Positions 46,765 through 56,216 of a stretch of DNA of 64,000 nucleotides are shown piece after piece (the first letter of the stretch is position 1; each line of letters starts with the position of its first letter). The notes beneath the pieces were generated by a model. That model searched no databases. It worked only from the letters and a program-made list of their open reading frames with translations, and was not told the origin of the DNA. Source of the stretch: Amphritea atlantica (lineage in GTDB: Bacteria; Pseudomonadota; Gammaproteobacteria; Pseudomonadales; Balneatricaceae). The stretch lies in the NCBI RefSeq assembly GCF_018860855.1, contig NZ_JAHKQE010000038.1, forward strand, positions 22,636-86,635, in the 5' to 3' direction. The position numbers and the translations under genes were made by a program.

Positions 46765-47964
46765 ATGTGTAGCAATCATGCCAACCGTGGTGTTGTTTAT
46801 AAAGGTGCGGGCGAAGTTGCAGTTGAAGAGATCGCCTTTCCAGAACTCTCTTTAGGTAAACGTAAGTGCAACCACGGCGTTATCCTACGGGTACTAACCA
46901 CCAATATCTGTGGTTCCGATCAGCATATGGTGCGAGGCCGTACAACCGCTGAAGCAGGTTTGGTACTCGGCCATGAGATTACTGGGCAAATAATCGAATG
47001 CGGTAACGATGTCGAGTTTCTCAAACCCGGTGATATCGTTTCAGTACCGTTCAATATCGCTTGTGGCCGTTGCCGCAATTGTAAAGAGGGTAACACTGGC
47101 ATCTGCCTCAACGTTAACCCTGCCCGTCCCGGTGCCGCTTACGGCTATGTGGATATGGGCGGCTGGGTCGGCGGCCAAGCAGAATATGTCATGGTGCCTT
47201 ATGCTGATTTCAATCTGCTGAAGTTCCCCGATTCTGATCAGGCGATGGAGAAGATCCGCGATCTGACCCTACTATCCGATATCTTCCCTACCGGTTTTCA
47301 TGGCTGTGTCACTGCGGGTGTCGGCCCGGGTTCAACCGTCTATATTGCTGGCGCTGGCCCCGTTGGACTCGCGGCAGCCGTATCGGCCCAACTACTGGGT
47401 GCCGCCTGTGTCATTGTGGGTGATATGATTGATGAACGCTTACAACAGGCACGTAGCTTTGGCTGTGAGACGATCGACCTCCGTGAAGAAGGTGATATGG
47501 CCGACAAACTGGAAGTGATTCTCGGCGAGCGTGAAGTCGACGCCTTTGTCGATTGCGTCGGTTTTGAGGCCCACGCCTGTGGTTGTAACCACGGTGCTGA
47601 AGCACCAGCAACAGTTTTGAACTCGGCGATGCAGATGACCCGTGCCGGTGGCGCGATTGGTATTCCCGGTTTGTATGTGACTGAAGACCCTGGCGCCATC
47701 GATGATGCAGCTAAACAGGGTGCGCTGAGTATGCGCTTTGGTTTAGGCTGGGCGAAATCCCATTCGTTCCACACCGGTCAATGCCCAGTGATGAAATATC
47801 ATCGTCCACTGATGCAAGCGATTCTGTTTGATAAAGTGGATATCGCTAAAGCGGTCAATGTGCAGATGATTTCGCTGGATCAAGCGCCCGATGGCTATGC
47901 TGATTTTGATGGTGGTGCTGCGAAGAAATTTGTTATCGACCCACACGGTAGTGTTGCCGCTTAA
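46765..47964 (+). CDS. fdhA: Glutathione-independent formaldehyde dehydrogenase
   Basis: NAD-linked zinc-dependent dehydrogenase oxidising formaldehyde to formate without glutathione. Catalytic zinc ligands are in NICGSDQHMV and GHEITG; structural zinc Cys are in CGRCRNCKEGNTGIC. The Rossmann loop is AGAGPVGLAAAV. Length is 399 residues from the ATG at 46765, which has TAGGAG seven bases upstream; a GTG two codons earlier is less likely. It removes the formaldehyde made by GbcAB and DgcAB and feeds the Fds complex with formate. Confidence 0.94.
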   Translation: MCSNHANRGVVYKGAGEVAVEEIAFPELSLGKRKCNHGVILRVLTTNICGSDQHMVRGRTTAEAGLVLGHEITGQIIECGNDVEFLKPGDIVSVPFNIACGRCRNCKEGNTGICLNVNPARPGAAYGYVDMGGWVGGQAEYVMVPYADFNLLKFPDSDQAMEKIRDLTLLSDIFPTGFHGCVTAGVGPGSTVYIAGAGPVGLAAAVSAQLLGAACVIVGDMIDERLQQARSFGCETIDLREEGDMADKLEVILGEREVDAFVDCVGFEAHACGCNHGAEAPATVLNSAMQMTRAGGAIGIPGLYVTEDPGAIDDAAKQGALSMRFGLGWAKSHSFHTGQCPVMKYHRPLMQAILFDKVDIAKAVNVQMISLDQAPDGYADFDGGAAKKFVIDPHGSVAA

Positions 47965-47997
47965 TGATGCGAATCATTAACAGATAACTAAAACATC

Positions 47998-48024
47998 AAA
48001 ACCACCAGATCCTCTGGTGGTTTT
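47998..48024. terminator. Terminator after fdhA
   Basis: AAAACCACCAGA (47998-48009) pairs with TCTGGTGGTTTT (48013-48024) with a three-base loop. A/T ends let it work in both directions. Confidence 0.9.
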
Positions 48025-48127
48025 CTCTCATTTAACGATTGATCACCGCTCTCTCTAACAACCACCGTAGCCTTTCAATCATTCTTAAGCGGTTTCTCAA
48101 TCGCTCGTCCGTCCATAAAATAGTCAA

Positions 48128-48835
48128 TCAGATCCAAAGTTCACTCAGATGTGTCGCTTCACTGTACCGGTGTAGAACCTGTGCTTGCAATAACTCAGCC
48201 GTGGCGATGGCGTCGGTCAGCGCATGGTGTTGACCATAGTGTGGCAGGTGATAACGCAACCGACTATCGCCTAAGCGAATCGATTCTAGCCGCCAACCGA
48301 TCAAGCGTTTCAATCGATTCAAGATACCGCGACGATACAGCATCGCCTCCAACTCCATGGTATCGATCATTGGAAAAATGATCCCCTCCCCTAACCGTTT
48401 TTTAATCGCGCTATCGAGGAATTCCCGTTCTATATTACGGTAATGCACGACCACAATTTTTCCGGCAATCTCGTCTAATACCGATTCTAATATCAGATTT
48501 AGATCCGGTGCAGCAGATAACTGCGAGTGGGTAATGCCATGAAAAGGTACTGAGGTTTCGGTCAGGCCGTCATTCGGTTTTAGCAACCAATAACGACTTT
48601 CACGCAGTCGTATCCGATGTAGATCAAACGGAACTAGGCCAATACTGATGATCTCATCCTTGGTGGCATCCAACCCCGTAGTTTCAAAATCTAACGCTAC
48701 AAAAGGGACATCAACCAATGCGGTGTCGGCAGCGACCACGCCCTGTTGATAAAAAGACTTGAGCCGCTCATCGGTCGATTTTTCAGCCTGCTGTTGAAAC
48801 AGTGCGGGCCAATTGACGCTATGACTACCTATCAT
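48128..48835 (-). CDS. DnaQ-like 3'-5' exonuclease
   Basis: A 235-residue DEDDh exonuclease resembling the proofreading epsilon subunit. Exo I is VALDFETTGLD, Exo II lies in KIVVVHYRNIEREFL and Exo III in HHALTDAIATAELL. I use the ATG at 48835 with AGAGG five bases upstream. It directly follows the DUF294 gene, a pairing seen in many gammaproteobacteria. Its role there is not known; it is not part of betaine catabolism by sequence. Confidence 0.88.
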   Translation of the reverse strand: MIGSHSVNWPALFQQQAEKSTDERLKSFYQQGVVAADTALVDVPFVALDFETTGLDATKDEIISIGLVPFDLHRIRLRESRYWLLKPNDGLTETSVPFHGITHSQLSAAPDLNLILESVLDEIAGKIVVVHYRNIEREFLDSAIKKRLGEGIIFPMIDTMELEAMLYRRGILNRLKRLIGWRLESIRLGDSRLRYHLPHYGQHHALTDAIATAELLQAQVLHRYSEATHLSELWI

Positions 48836-48843
48836 AGACACCT

Positions 48844-50754
48844 CTAGCGCCCCGAGAAGGGATAACGGAATTTAAGAAAGCGCTGGCTATTACTCAATAC
48901 CTTAAAAGCCTCTTTCAGATTACGCCGATCAAAATCTGTCAGCGTCTCCGGTTTAACACTATTAGAAGGCTCTCGACCCGCTTCCACATCCGCCGCCTGA
49001 TGGCGAATACGTACCATCGAAATGAATTCCAACGCATCACGCAGATCGGCGGCGCGACCCGGTGGTAGAATCCCCGCTTCGGAGACATCATCTAAACGTT
49101 CAAAAGAGTTTTGCACTTTGGAGCCAACCGCTAAAGCATGCACCCGGATCAGATCGGTCAGCGGTGCTGTCCCCCGACGTTTGAGGTTGATTGCATTACC
49201 ATGCTGCCCATCCTTCTCCATCACGAAGTCTTTAAAAAAGCCCAGTGGCGGGGTTCGATTCAAAGCATTCCGAGCCAAACTGGCCAAAAACTTAGGCGAG
49301 CGCTGCGCCTTATGCGCCACAAAACTATTCAGCTGCGCCGCCCAATCGACCTTGCCCCAGACACCATCCAGATCAAAGAAAATTGAACAGTTGAGTAATG
49401 CTTCCGGTAATGGATTCTCGATCCAATCGGTAAAGGTTTGTTGCCACTCCTTGCGGGTTTTACGCCATGTTGAGTTGGTTGCCATAATATTGCCGGTACA
49501 ATAAACATAGCCACAGCGATTCAACCCATCACTGACAAACTTGGCTAGCTGAGCAAAATATTCGCCATGTTGTTCAGGTTTATAGCGGTTATCCAAAATC
49601 AAAGCATTATCCTGATCGGTCACCACCAGCTGTTCATCCCTCGCCATCGATCCCAATGCGAGAAAGCAATAAGGCAGTGGTGCGGCTCCTAACTCAGCTT
49701 CTCCTAATTCCAGCAAACGTTGCTTAAAAGTACGGCCAATCACCGACATCGCACTGCCGATCATATGTGAATTAGCGCCCTCGGCTACCATACGGACAAA
49801 ACAGGCGTTAATCTGCGGCTGTAACTCGGCGAGTTCATCAACACTGGTTTGACGCATAATAGTGCTGACCATATAGAGACTGCTTTGCGATTCATAGCGA
49901 ATAATATCCGAGGTCGCCAACACCCCCACTGGATAATCATCTTCGAGAATCGGCAGATGATGCAGGTTATAACGCAACATGGTCAGCATCGCCTCGAAGG
50001 CATAGGCATCCACATCCAAGGTCACCGGCTCCGTGGTCATCACCTCCGTCACTGGAGAATCCAGATCCAACCCCGGCGCGACCACCCGAGTACGCAGATC
50101 CCGATCGGTAATGATACCGGCTAGTAGTCGATCTGAGGTATCACTCAACTCATCATCGTCAGGCGACACCGGTCGATTTAGCCGACTCTCGGGCGACATA
50201 ATCAACAGAGAAGAAACCCCTGCCTCGGTCATCTTCTGCGCCGCTTGGCGAATCGTCGCTGACGTATCAGCCATCACTGGGGTGCGTGAAATTAAGGTTG
50301 TCACTTTAGACACCATCAGATCACTTTTTTCCTGCTTATCGGATACGGCCTGATGCAGCAAGTTATCATCCACTTCAACAAAATAAGCAAAGGAATCAAA
50401 CCGCTCACACAGTGACATAAAGAGCGCTTCGGGAATAAAGTAGATCAGTGAATCTTCGATCGTCCGCGCTGGCAAGCGAACTTTCTGATTCATCAGTAGA
50501 CTTAACTGACCAAATACCTCCCCCTCACTCAGCCGGTTATAGAGATCACCATTACGCCGATAGATCTCAACCGCCCCGCTGCGTATCACGCTCAGCTCAT
50601 GAATCTCATCCCCAAAGAGATAGATATCACTGCCCGCCCGAAAATAACTAATCTCTACCTGACAGGCGATCTCATCCACCTCCGCTTCCGGTAACTCATC
50701 AAAGGGAGGGTATTGTTTCAGAAATCCTGCAATCTCAACCTGTTCTGCCTGCAT
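48844..50754 (-). CDS. cNMP-binding/CBS/DUF294 nucleotidyltransferase-like signalling protein
   Basis: A 636-residue protein: a cyclic-nucleotide-binding-like domain (about 10-130), two CBS domains (about 150-300, GIITDRDLRTRVV and GVLATSDIIRY), a DUF294 nucleotidyltransferase-like domain (about 330-480, SMARDEQLVVTDQDNALIL) and the DUF294 C-terminal helical domain. It probably senses adenylate nucleotides and modifies or regulates a partner. In other bacteria such genes lie next to acetate transporter genes; here its partner is the exonuclease gene, eight bases downstream. Confidence 0.88.
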   Translation of the reverse strand: MQAEQVEIAGFLKQYPPFDELPEAEVDEIACQVEISYFRAGSDIYLFGDEIHELSVIRSGAVEIYRRNGDLYNRLSEGEVFGQLSLLMNQKVRLPARTIEDSLIYFIPEALFMSLCERFDSFAYFVEVDDNLLHQAVSDKQEKSDLMVSKVTTLISRTPVMADTSATIRQAAQKMTEAGVSSLLIMSPESRLNRPVSPDDDELSDTSDRLLAGIITDRDLRTRVVAPGLDLDSPVTEVMTTEPVTLDVDAYAFEAMLTMLRYNLHHLPILEDDYPVGVLATSDIIRYESQSSLYMVSTIMRQTSVDELAELQPQINACFVRMVAEGANSHMIGSAMSVIGRTFKQRLLELGEAELGAAPLPYCFLALGSMARDEQLVVTDQDNALILDNRYKPEQHGEYFAQLAKFVSDGLNRCGYVYCTGNIMATNSTWRKTRKEWQQTFTDWIENPLPEALLNCSIFFDLDGVWGKVDWAAQLNSFVAHKAQRSPKFLASLARNALNRTPPLGFFKDFVMEKDGQHGNAINLKRRGTAPLTDLIRVHALAVGSKVQNSFERLDDVSEAGILPPGRAADLRDALEFISMVRIRHQAADVEAGREPSNSVKPETLTDFDRRNLKEAFKVLSNSQRFLKFRYPFSGR

Positions 50755-50827
50755 CGGTCATTCCATTTAAGTCTGATAGAACAATTATGGGCTTATAAAG
50801 AAAAAAAATCGCCCGTAATGACCCGAT

Positions 50828-50859
50828 AAAAAAGCCCCTGCAACGATATTTACAGGCGC
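50828..50859 (-). terminator. Terminator after gbcB
   Basis: On the minus strand GCGCCTG and CAGGGGC (plus 50853-50859 and 50834-50840) pair with one mismatch, followed by TTTTTT. It separates gbcB from the DUF294 gene. Confidence 0.65.
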
Positions 50860-50904
50860 CATTCACACAGATTTTACGGACGATTTTAACGGCGTACGGG
50901 ACGC

Positions 50905-52032
50905 TTAGTAATCAATTACAACATCGGTCACGGGTACACTGCAACAGGACAACACATAGCCTGCGGCAACATCCTCCTCCGTAATACCACCGTTGTGTTC
51001 CATATTGGTTTCACCGGATTTTATCAGCACTTTACAGGTACCACAGATCCCCATACCGCAAGCTTTCGGAATCAACAGGTCAAGCTTAGATGCTGCGGCG
51101 TGCAACGTTTCACCGGGGGCGATCTGAATACTCTTTCCTTTACCGGCGAACTCAACCCGCAGCATATCCGCCTGAGTCAGTGCATCGGCCTCTTCCTGAG
51201 CAATTTCAGCACTTTCAATAGCGTCTTCTTCCACCTCAACCGGTGTCGAACCAAACGACTCCTCATGATAGTGGGACATATCAAAGTTATTATTCTTTAG
51301 CAGTGCTTTAACCGCATTCATATAGGGCGCTGGCCCACAGCAGAATACTTCACGTTCCAGAAAATCAGGGGCGATAATATCAAGTTTAGTCTGATCGAGA
51401 TAACCCCGATAACCATGCCAAGCCTGACCGCTTTCAATTTTCTCACTGATCAGGTGCAGGGCAAAGTTACCCACTCGGGAGGACATGTGGTCGAGCTCCC
51501 GTGGATAGATTATGTCCTGAGGTGTGCGCGCACTGTGCACAAAGGTGATATCCACATCGGCATTGGTATCAAACCACCAGCGCGCCATCGACATCATCGG
51601 CGTGATACCCACACCACCTGAAAGCAATAGCACTTTTTTAGCCGGGAAATCGATACAGTTGAACAAACCGACCGGGCCATGCACCGCCAGCTCATCGCCC
51701 TCTTTCATGTTGTCATGCAGCCAGCTTGACACTAAACCGTTAGGGTCTCGCTTCACCGTTATGGAAAAGCTGTATGGCACCGAGGGAGAACTGGAAATGG
51801 TATAAGAACGCATCACCATCTCGCCGTTAATCTCCAACTCAAGGGTGACGAACTGGCCTGGCTTGAAGAAGTACATCACCGGCTGTTCTGACATAAAGCA
51901 GAAGGTACGCACATCCCAAGTTTCTTGAATCACTTTTACACAACGGACATTATGACGGCCATTCACCCAGGTTTGGGTGTTAACCGGAATAAAGCTCTCA
52001 GAACCAACAGTAGCAGGAATGGTTGTAGTCAT
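50905..52032 (-). CDS. gbcB: Glycine betaine demethylase, ferredoxin reductase subunit
   Basis: Electron-transfer partner of the Rieske oxygenase GbcA (375 residues). FAD-binding (MRSYTISSSP), NAD-binding (LLSGGVGITPMMSMARWW) and a C-terminal plant-type [2Fe-2S] domain (CGMGICGTCKVL, later SCCSVP) are in order. A Glu/Ala-rich linker (about 265-295) joins the last two. It is divergent from gbcA across 388 bases. Confidence 0.92.
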   Translation of the reverse strand: MTTTIPATVGSESFIPVNTQTWVNGRHNVRCVKVIQETWDVRTFCFMSEQPVMYFFKPGQFVTLELEINGEMVMRSYTISSSPSVPYSFSITVKRDPNGLVSSWLHDNMKEGDELAVHGPVGLFNCIDFPAKKVLLLSGGVGITPMMSMARWWFDTNADVDITFVHSARTPQDIIYPRELDHMSSRVGNFALHLISEKIESGQAWHGYRGYLDQTKLDIIAPDFLEREVFCCGPAPYMNAVKALLKNNNFDMSHYHEESFGSTPVEVEEDAIESAEIAQEEADALTQADMLRVEFAGKGKSIQIAPGETLHAAASKLDLLIPKACGMGICGTCKVLIKSGETNMEHNGGITEEDVAAGYVLSCCSVPVTDVVIDY

Positions 52033-52420
52033 GGCGTATCTCTCATCAGTGCGCGGTAATGCATCGGTTCAGTTATCTGGCTCAACTGCCTGCCTCTTCA
52101 TGTCATTACACGCCGACAACAGAAACAGTGACCCATCAATTCATATTCATTCATTGCATTGTCTGCCGACACAGCTTTGCGCTATTAACCATTAACGACA
52201 TTTTTTTGCTTATTGCGACCATATCAGTGCTAAGCATGACGTTAGCGGTATAACAGAGGCTGCAATAGGTCGAAAAATGTACTTAATTCTGTCGTTAACG
52301 GTCAACCTCGGAAACACGCCGAGGTAGAAGATGGATCCATGCAATACCACTATTCCGATCAGGGTTAATCCTGATCACCTATTTAAGCAGCACAGAGTGC
52401 TTTGAAGGAAGATCCAACTG
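52033..52420. promoter_or_regulatory. Divergent gbcB/gbcA control region
   Basis: Expected target of GbdR. TTAACGACA at 52192-52200 and TGTCGTTAA at 52290-52298 are exact reverse complements. The same nine bases recur at 53830-53838 and 56692-56700. No standard promoter stands out with confidence. Confidence 0.45.
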
Positions 52421-53695
52421 ATGAACCAAAATGACCTACTCAATACAACCTGCGCGACGATCCATGAAGCGCGTGAGGAAATGGCGAATCTGCTTGAAGC
52501 ACGACCCGCAAATTACTCTCTAGCTCAACCACTGTATAACGATCCGCTGATGTTCCGGATTGACGTGGAAGAGGTGTTTCAGAAAGAGTGGTTGTTCGTT
52601 GGCATGACCAGCGAAATCCCTACCCGCGGCGATTACTTTACCGTTGAAATAGCACAAAATCCGGTATTAGTTGTACGGGATGCCGACGGTAGCATCAATG
52701 CCTTCCATAACACCTGTCGCCATCGTGGGTCACGCATCTGCTCTGAACATCGCGGTAAAGTCGCCAACCTAGTGTGTCCTTACCACCAGTGGACCTACGA
52801 TCTGAAAGGTAACCTGCTATTTGCCGGTACCGAAATGAATGAAAACTTTGACAACAAAGAACACGGCCTGAAAAAAGCATTCTGCAAAACCGCCGGTGGC
52901 TTTATCTTTGTTTGCTTAGGAAAAGAGGAGCCCGAAGGCGACTTCGATGAGTTTTTAACCACCCTTGAAGAGTACATGGCCCCCTACGATGTTGAAAACA
53001 CCAAGCTAGCAGTGGAATCCAACATGTATGAACAGGCTAACTGGAAGCTGGTGCTGGAAAATAACCGTGAGTGCTATCACTGTGCCGGTAGCCACCCCGA
53101 ACTACTGAACACGCTGCTCGAATGGGATGACACCAATGATCCCCGCGCATCACAAGAGTTTATCGATCACTGTAAAGAGCAAGCAGCCCAATGGGATGCC
53201 GAAGGTATTCCTCACGAACACCGTAGCTTCGGCCCAGGTCTGCGCAACCGTATTGTGCGTATGCCACTGAAAAAAGGCACCCAAGTGATGACCTTGGATG
53301 GCGAAGCCGCCTGCACCAAACTACTCGGACGCATTAAAAACCCTCAGCTTGGCTCTATGCGTATTCTGCATCTGCCAAACTCTTGGAACCATATGCAATC
53401 GGATCACTTTATCGTGTTCCGCGTACTGCCGATCTCGGCTCAGGAATCGATCGTAACAACTAAGTGGTTTGTCCATAAGGATGCCGTAGAAGGGGTTGAT
53501 TACGACCCTGAACGTCTGCGTCAGGTTTGGGATGCCACCAATGATCAAGACCGTATTCTGGGTGAAGAAAACCAGCGGGGTATTAACTCTGTCGGCTATC
53601 AACCAGGCCCATACTCAGAAACCTACGAGTTTGGTATTGTTAACTTTATGGAATGGTATAGCGACACCGTGCAGGGCAATTTGAAGCAGCGTTAA
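52421..53695 (+). CDS. gbcA: Glycine betaine demethylase, Rieske oxygenase subunit
   Basis: Oxygenase converting glycine betaine to dimethylglycine and formaldehyde (424 residues). The Rieske centre is at about 97-122 (CRHRGSR and CPYHQWTYDL); the mononuclear iron site includes NRECYHCAGSHPEL near 210. AAGGAAG precedes the ATG by about 10 bases. GbcB supplies electrons. Confidence 0.95.
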   Translation: MNQNDLLNTTCATIHEAREEMANLLEARPANYSLAQPLYNDPLMFRIDVEEVFQKEWLFVGMTSEIPTRGDYFTVEIAQNPVLVVRDADGSINAFHNTCRHRGSRICSEHRGKVANLVCPYHQWTYDLKGNLLFAGTEMNENFDNKEHGLKKAFCKTAGGFIFVCLGKEEPEGDFDEFLTTLEEYMAPYDVENTKLAVESNMYEQANWKLVLENNRECYHCAGSHPELLNTLLEWDDTNDPRASQEFIDHCKEQAAQWDAEGIPHEHRSFGPGLRNRIVRMPLKKGTQVMTLDGEAACTKLLGRIKNPQLGSMRILHLPNSWNHMQSDHFIVFRVLPISAQESIVTTKWFVHKDAVEGVDYDPERLRQVWDATNDQDRILGEENQRGINSVGYQPGPYSETYEFGIVNFMEWYSDTVQGNLKQR

Positions 53696-53696
53696 G

Positions 53697-53774
53697 CCTT
53701 TAAATTAAACCTTTACCATAAGCCTTTACGATAGACCTTAACGATAGGCCTTAACGATAGGCCTTAACGTTAGC
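53697..53774. repeat. Six tandem 13-base units right after gbcA
   Basis: Units start at 53697, 53710, 53723, 53736, 53749 and 53762. The last four are close to CCTTAACGATAGG, the first two more diverged. The array begins one base after the gbcA stop and lies in its 3' untranslated region, before a hairpin. Confidence 0.9.
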
Positions 53775-53799
53775 AATAAAAGCCGTTTATCACCTCCTC

Positions 53800-53832
53800 A
53801 CAGAATACCCGCATCAGCTGCGGGTATTCTGT
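53800..53832. terminator. Hairpin downstream of gbcA
   Basis: ACAGAATACCCGCA (53800-53813) pairs perfectly with TGCGGGTATTCTGT (53819-53832) over five bases. No T-tract follows, so termination may be partial or it may protect the mRNA end. Confidence 0.65.
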
Positions 53833-53884
53833 CGTTAATCGAGTCACCTGCCTGTTTGCTTAATTCACTTAGCATAGGCTGAGA

Positions 53885-54013
53885 CTACCGCCACCATCCG
53901 AACCCAATAAGCAACCGTTTGCGCTCCATCCGCTCTCCCGTTTTGCGTTCGGCTAACAGGGCTGAAGCATTCCACGCCAGCTCACTAATACCTTCTAGGG
54001 GTTCATACGTGGC
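53885..54013 (-). pseudogene. Possible C-terminal relic of a lost gene
   Basis: Minus-strand frame without a start (TGA just upstream) giving YEPLEGISELAWNASALLAE, then a basic stretch ERKTGERMERKRLL and the end GFGWWR. It reads like the tail of a real protein, but I cannot name it. The surrounding 590 bases (53696-54282) hold no other gene; the plus-strand 65-codon frame at 54135-54332 is not convincing. Confidence 0.25.
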
Positions 54014-54282
54014 TCATGCATGGTCAAATAAGAAGTGCCGCCCAGCAAGTTGAATTAACAGCGTCATTGAGAATAACAGGTTAAAAACGGTTGTTCCCAC
54101 TATGCTTCAGAGCAGTTTATGGGGTTGATCAAGCGTGTTCCTTCTGGCCTCAGCGGCTAATAAACCCCTTAGCCAAGACGAAACCTTCGTCAAAAAATTA
54201 TTGATGACTTTTTCGATCACGTCGATCACGTCAATAAGTTTTTCAATTTTTAGCAGCGTTAAAACAATTCGCTTAGAAAACC

Positions 54283-54525
54283 CTAAGCATTATCAAGTAA
54301 GCACAAAGCCTCTTGTACCGCTGGCAACATGATCGGACGCTTCTCGTTAAACTCAGCAACAGCAACCTTAAACTGGGCGCGTATTCCATCATCCTGAGTC
54401 TCAAGCCAACGTAGGGCTGCCTCGCTACACTGAATAGGAGAATCGCTCTCTGCCAGTACAGGCACGCCAGCCTGCATCAACCAGTCACGATAGTCGTCCT
54501 GATCGATTAATTCGGTAATCATCAT
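54283..54525 (-). CDS. Small protein of unknown function beside the BCCT gene
   Basis: An 80-residue acidic protein (MMITELIDQDDYRDWL to ALCLLDNA), predicted cytoplasmic and helical, with no metal or signal motif. GGGAG seven bases before the first ATG supports translation. It lies 60 bases past the BCCT terminator on the same strand. I do not recognise the family. Confidence 0.6.
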   Translation of the reverse strand: MMITELIDQDDYRDWLMQAGVPVLAESDSPIQCSEAALRWLETQDDGIRAQFKVAVAEFNEKRPIMLPAVQEALCLLDNA

Positions 54526-54582
54526 AGGGAATCTCCCATTAAACTCGATTAAAAAAGGTTTATAACGCGCTATTAAAACGAA

Positions 54583-54609
54583 AAAAAGCTGGCATGTCGC
54601 CAGCTTTTT
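54583..54609. terminator. Terminator after the BCCT gene
   Basis: AAAAAGCTGGC (54583-54593) pairs with GCCAGCTTTTT (54599-54609) over five bases, with A- and T-runs on both sides. It ends the BCCT transcript on the minus strand. Confidence 0.9.
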
Positions 54610-54641
54610 GAAGGATTGAATCAGACTAACAAAAAACCAAC

Positions 54642-56216
54642 TTAGAGTTCGGTTTTCAGGCCTTTGTAGATGCTATAACACATCAATAACAGAATCGCGG
54701 TGAACGGCAATCCTGTGGTGACTGCACCGGCTTGTAACGCTTTGAGCGCTTCGGCACCACCGCCATACAACAAGACAGCGGCAATCAAACCCTGCAATAT
54801 CGCCCAGAAAATCCGTTGCGGCACAGGTGCATCCACCTTACCACCGGCAGTAATCGAATCGATCACCAGTGAACCGGAATCCGACGAGGTGATAAAGAAC
54901 ACCAATACCAGAATAATCGCCAAGGCTGATGTAACCGCCGTAAACGGCAGATTTTCCAACATCTGGAACATCGCCAGTGACACATCGGTCAAACCGTTAG
55001 CCAAAGCACCTGTACCACTTTGTACCTGATCCAGCGCCAGTGCGCCAAACGCTGCCATCCAGATGGCGGATACAATCGTCGGGATCAATAAGACGGCGAT
55101 CATAAATTCACGTACCGTACGGCCTCGAGAAACCCGCGCGATAAACATACCGACAAAAGGAGACCAAGAAACCCACCAAGCCCAGTAGAAGACAGTCCAA
55201 CCGTTATAGAATTTGTCATCTTCCCGGCCCACCCAATTACTCAACGGCACAATATCCGTAGCATAGTTAGTGACCGTCAAGACCAAATTACTAAAGAACC
55301 CAGTCAGAGAACCAGCGAGGATCACAAACAGCAACAGCACACCGGCGATCCCCATATTGATATTACTCAATACTTTTACGCCACCTTCCAAACCACGAAT
55401 AACCGAGAGAATGGCAATCGCAGAAACCGCGGCAATAATAATAATCTGAGTGGTGATATCGTTATCGACCCCAAACAGAAAATGCAGACCGGCAGAGGCT
55501 TGAGACGCGCCTAACCCCAGTGAGGTCGCCAGACCAAAGATAGTCGCCAACACCGCCACAATATCGATGACATGGCCGATAGGCCCCCAGACGCGTTCAC
55601 CCAAGATTGGGTAGAAAGCAGAACGGATGGTCAGCGGCAATCCTTTGTTATAGGTAAAGAAGGCCAAGGCCAGTGCAACAACACCATAGATCGCCCAAGG
55701 GTGTAGACCCCAGTGAAACAGGGTTGCGCCCATCGCAGCCGCGGCGCCTTCAGGTGTATTCGGTGCCACATTTAACGGCGTACCCCACCAGTCGGTGTAA
55801 TAAGCAACCGGCTCAGCAACACTCCAAAACATCAAACCGATGCCCATACCCGCAGCAAAGAGCATAGAGAACCATGACATGCGATTAAAATCAGGTTTAG
55901 CATCATCGCCACCTAAGCGTATACGGCCTACAGGCAACACAATCATCAGCAAGCAGAACAACACAAACACATTGCCACCGATCATGAATAACCAGTCGAA
56001 GGTTTCTGTTGACCAAGTACGTGCGCCTTCAAGCATCACTTTCGCATCAGCAGGGAAAACCAGGGTTAGCACAATAAACACAATAATAGCCAACGCACTG
56101 GTGGTAAATACGGGGTTGTGGATATCCATTCCCAACACCTGAACGTTATCCTGACCGGCCTTATAATCAGAGGTGTATTCCGCAGATTTCGGACCGTTTT
56201 GAACTTTTTTGTTCAT
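54642..56216 (-). CDS. BCCT-family betaine/choline/carnitine transporter
   Basis: A 524-residue inner-membrane symporter with twelve helices. The family signature is GWTVFYWAWWVSWSPFVGMF in the eighth helix region, with FARVSRGRT-type positive loop after it. It lacks the long C-terminal osmosensing tail of BetT and BetP, so it looks like a constitutive or catabolic betaine carrier. Its position between gbcA and the etf/dgc genes suggests uptake of glycine betaine, though choline or carnitine cannot be excluded. Confidence 0.93.
   Translation of the reverse strand: MNKKVQNGPKSAEYTSDYKAGQDNVQVLGMDIHNPVFTTSALAIIVFIVLTLVFPADAKVMLEGARTWSTETFDWLFMIGGNVFVLFCLLMIVLPVGRIRLGGDDAKPDFNRMSWFSMLFAAGMGIGLMFWSVAEPVAYYTDWWGTPLNVAPNTPEGAAAAMGATLFHWGLHPWAIYGVVALALAFFTYNKGLPLTIRSAFYPILGERVWGPIGHVIDIVAVLATIFGLATSLGLGASQASAGLHFLFGVDNDITTQIIIIAAVSAIAILSVIRGLEGGVKVLSNINMGIAGVLLLFVILAGSLTGFFSNLVLTVTNYATDIVPLSNWVGREDDKFYNGWTVFYWAWWVSWSPFVGMFIARVSRGRTVREFMIAVLLIPTIVSAIWMAAFGALALDQVQSGTGALANGLTDVSLAMFQMLENLPFTAVTSALAIILVLVFFITSSDSGSLVIDSITAGGKVDAPVPQRIFWAILQGLIAAVLLYGGGAEALKALQAGAVTTGLPFTAILLLMCYSIYKGLKTEL

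Noticed and set aside
52235..52251. GG-N10-GC sigma-54-like spacing upstream of gbcA
   Set aside because: Only the GG and GC positions fit; the -24 and -12 flanks do not match.
54135..54332. Plus-strand 65-codon frame downstream of gbcA
   Set aside because: Overlaps the end of the 80-residue gene on the other strand and has no ribosome site.
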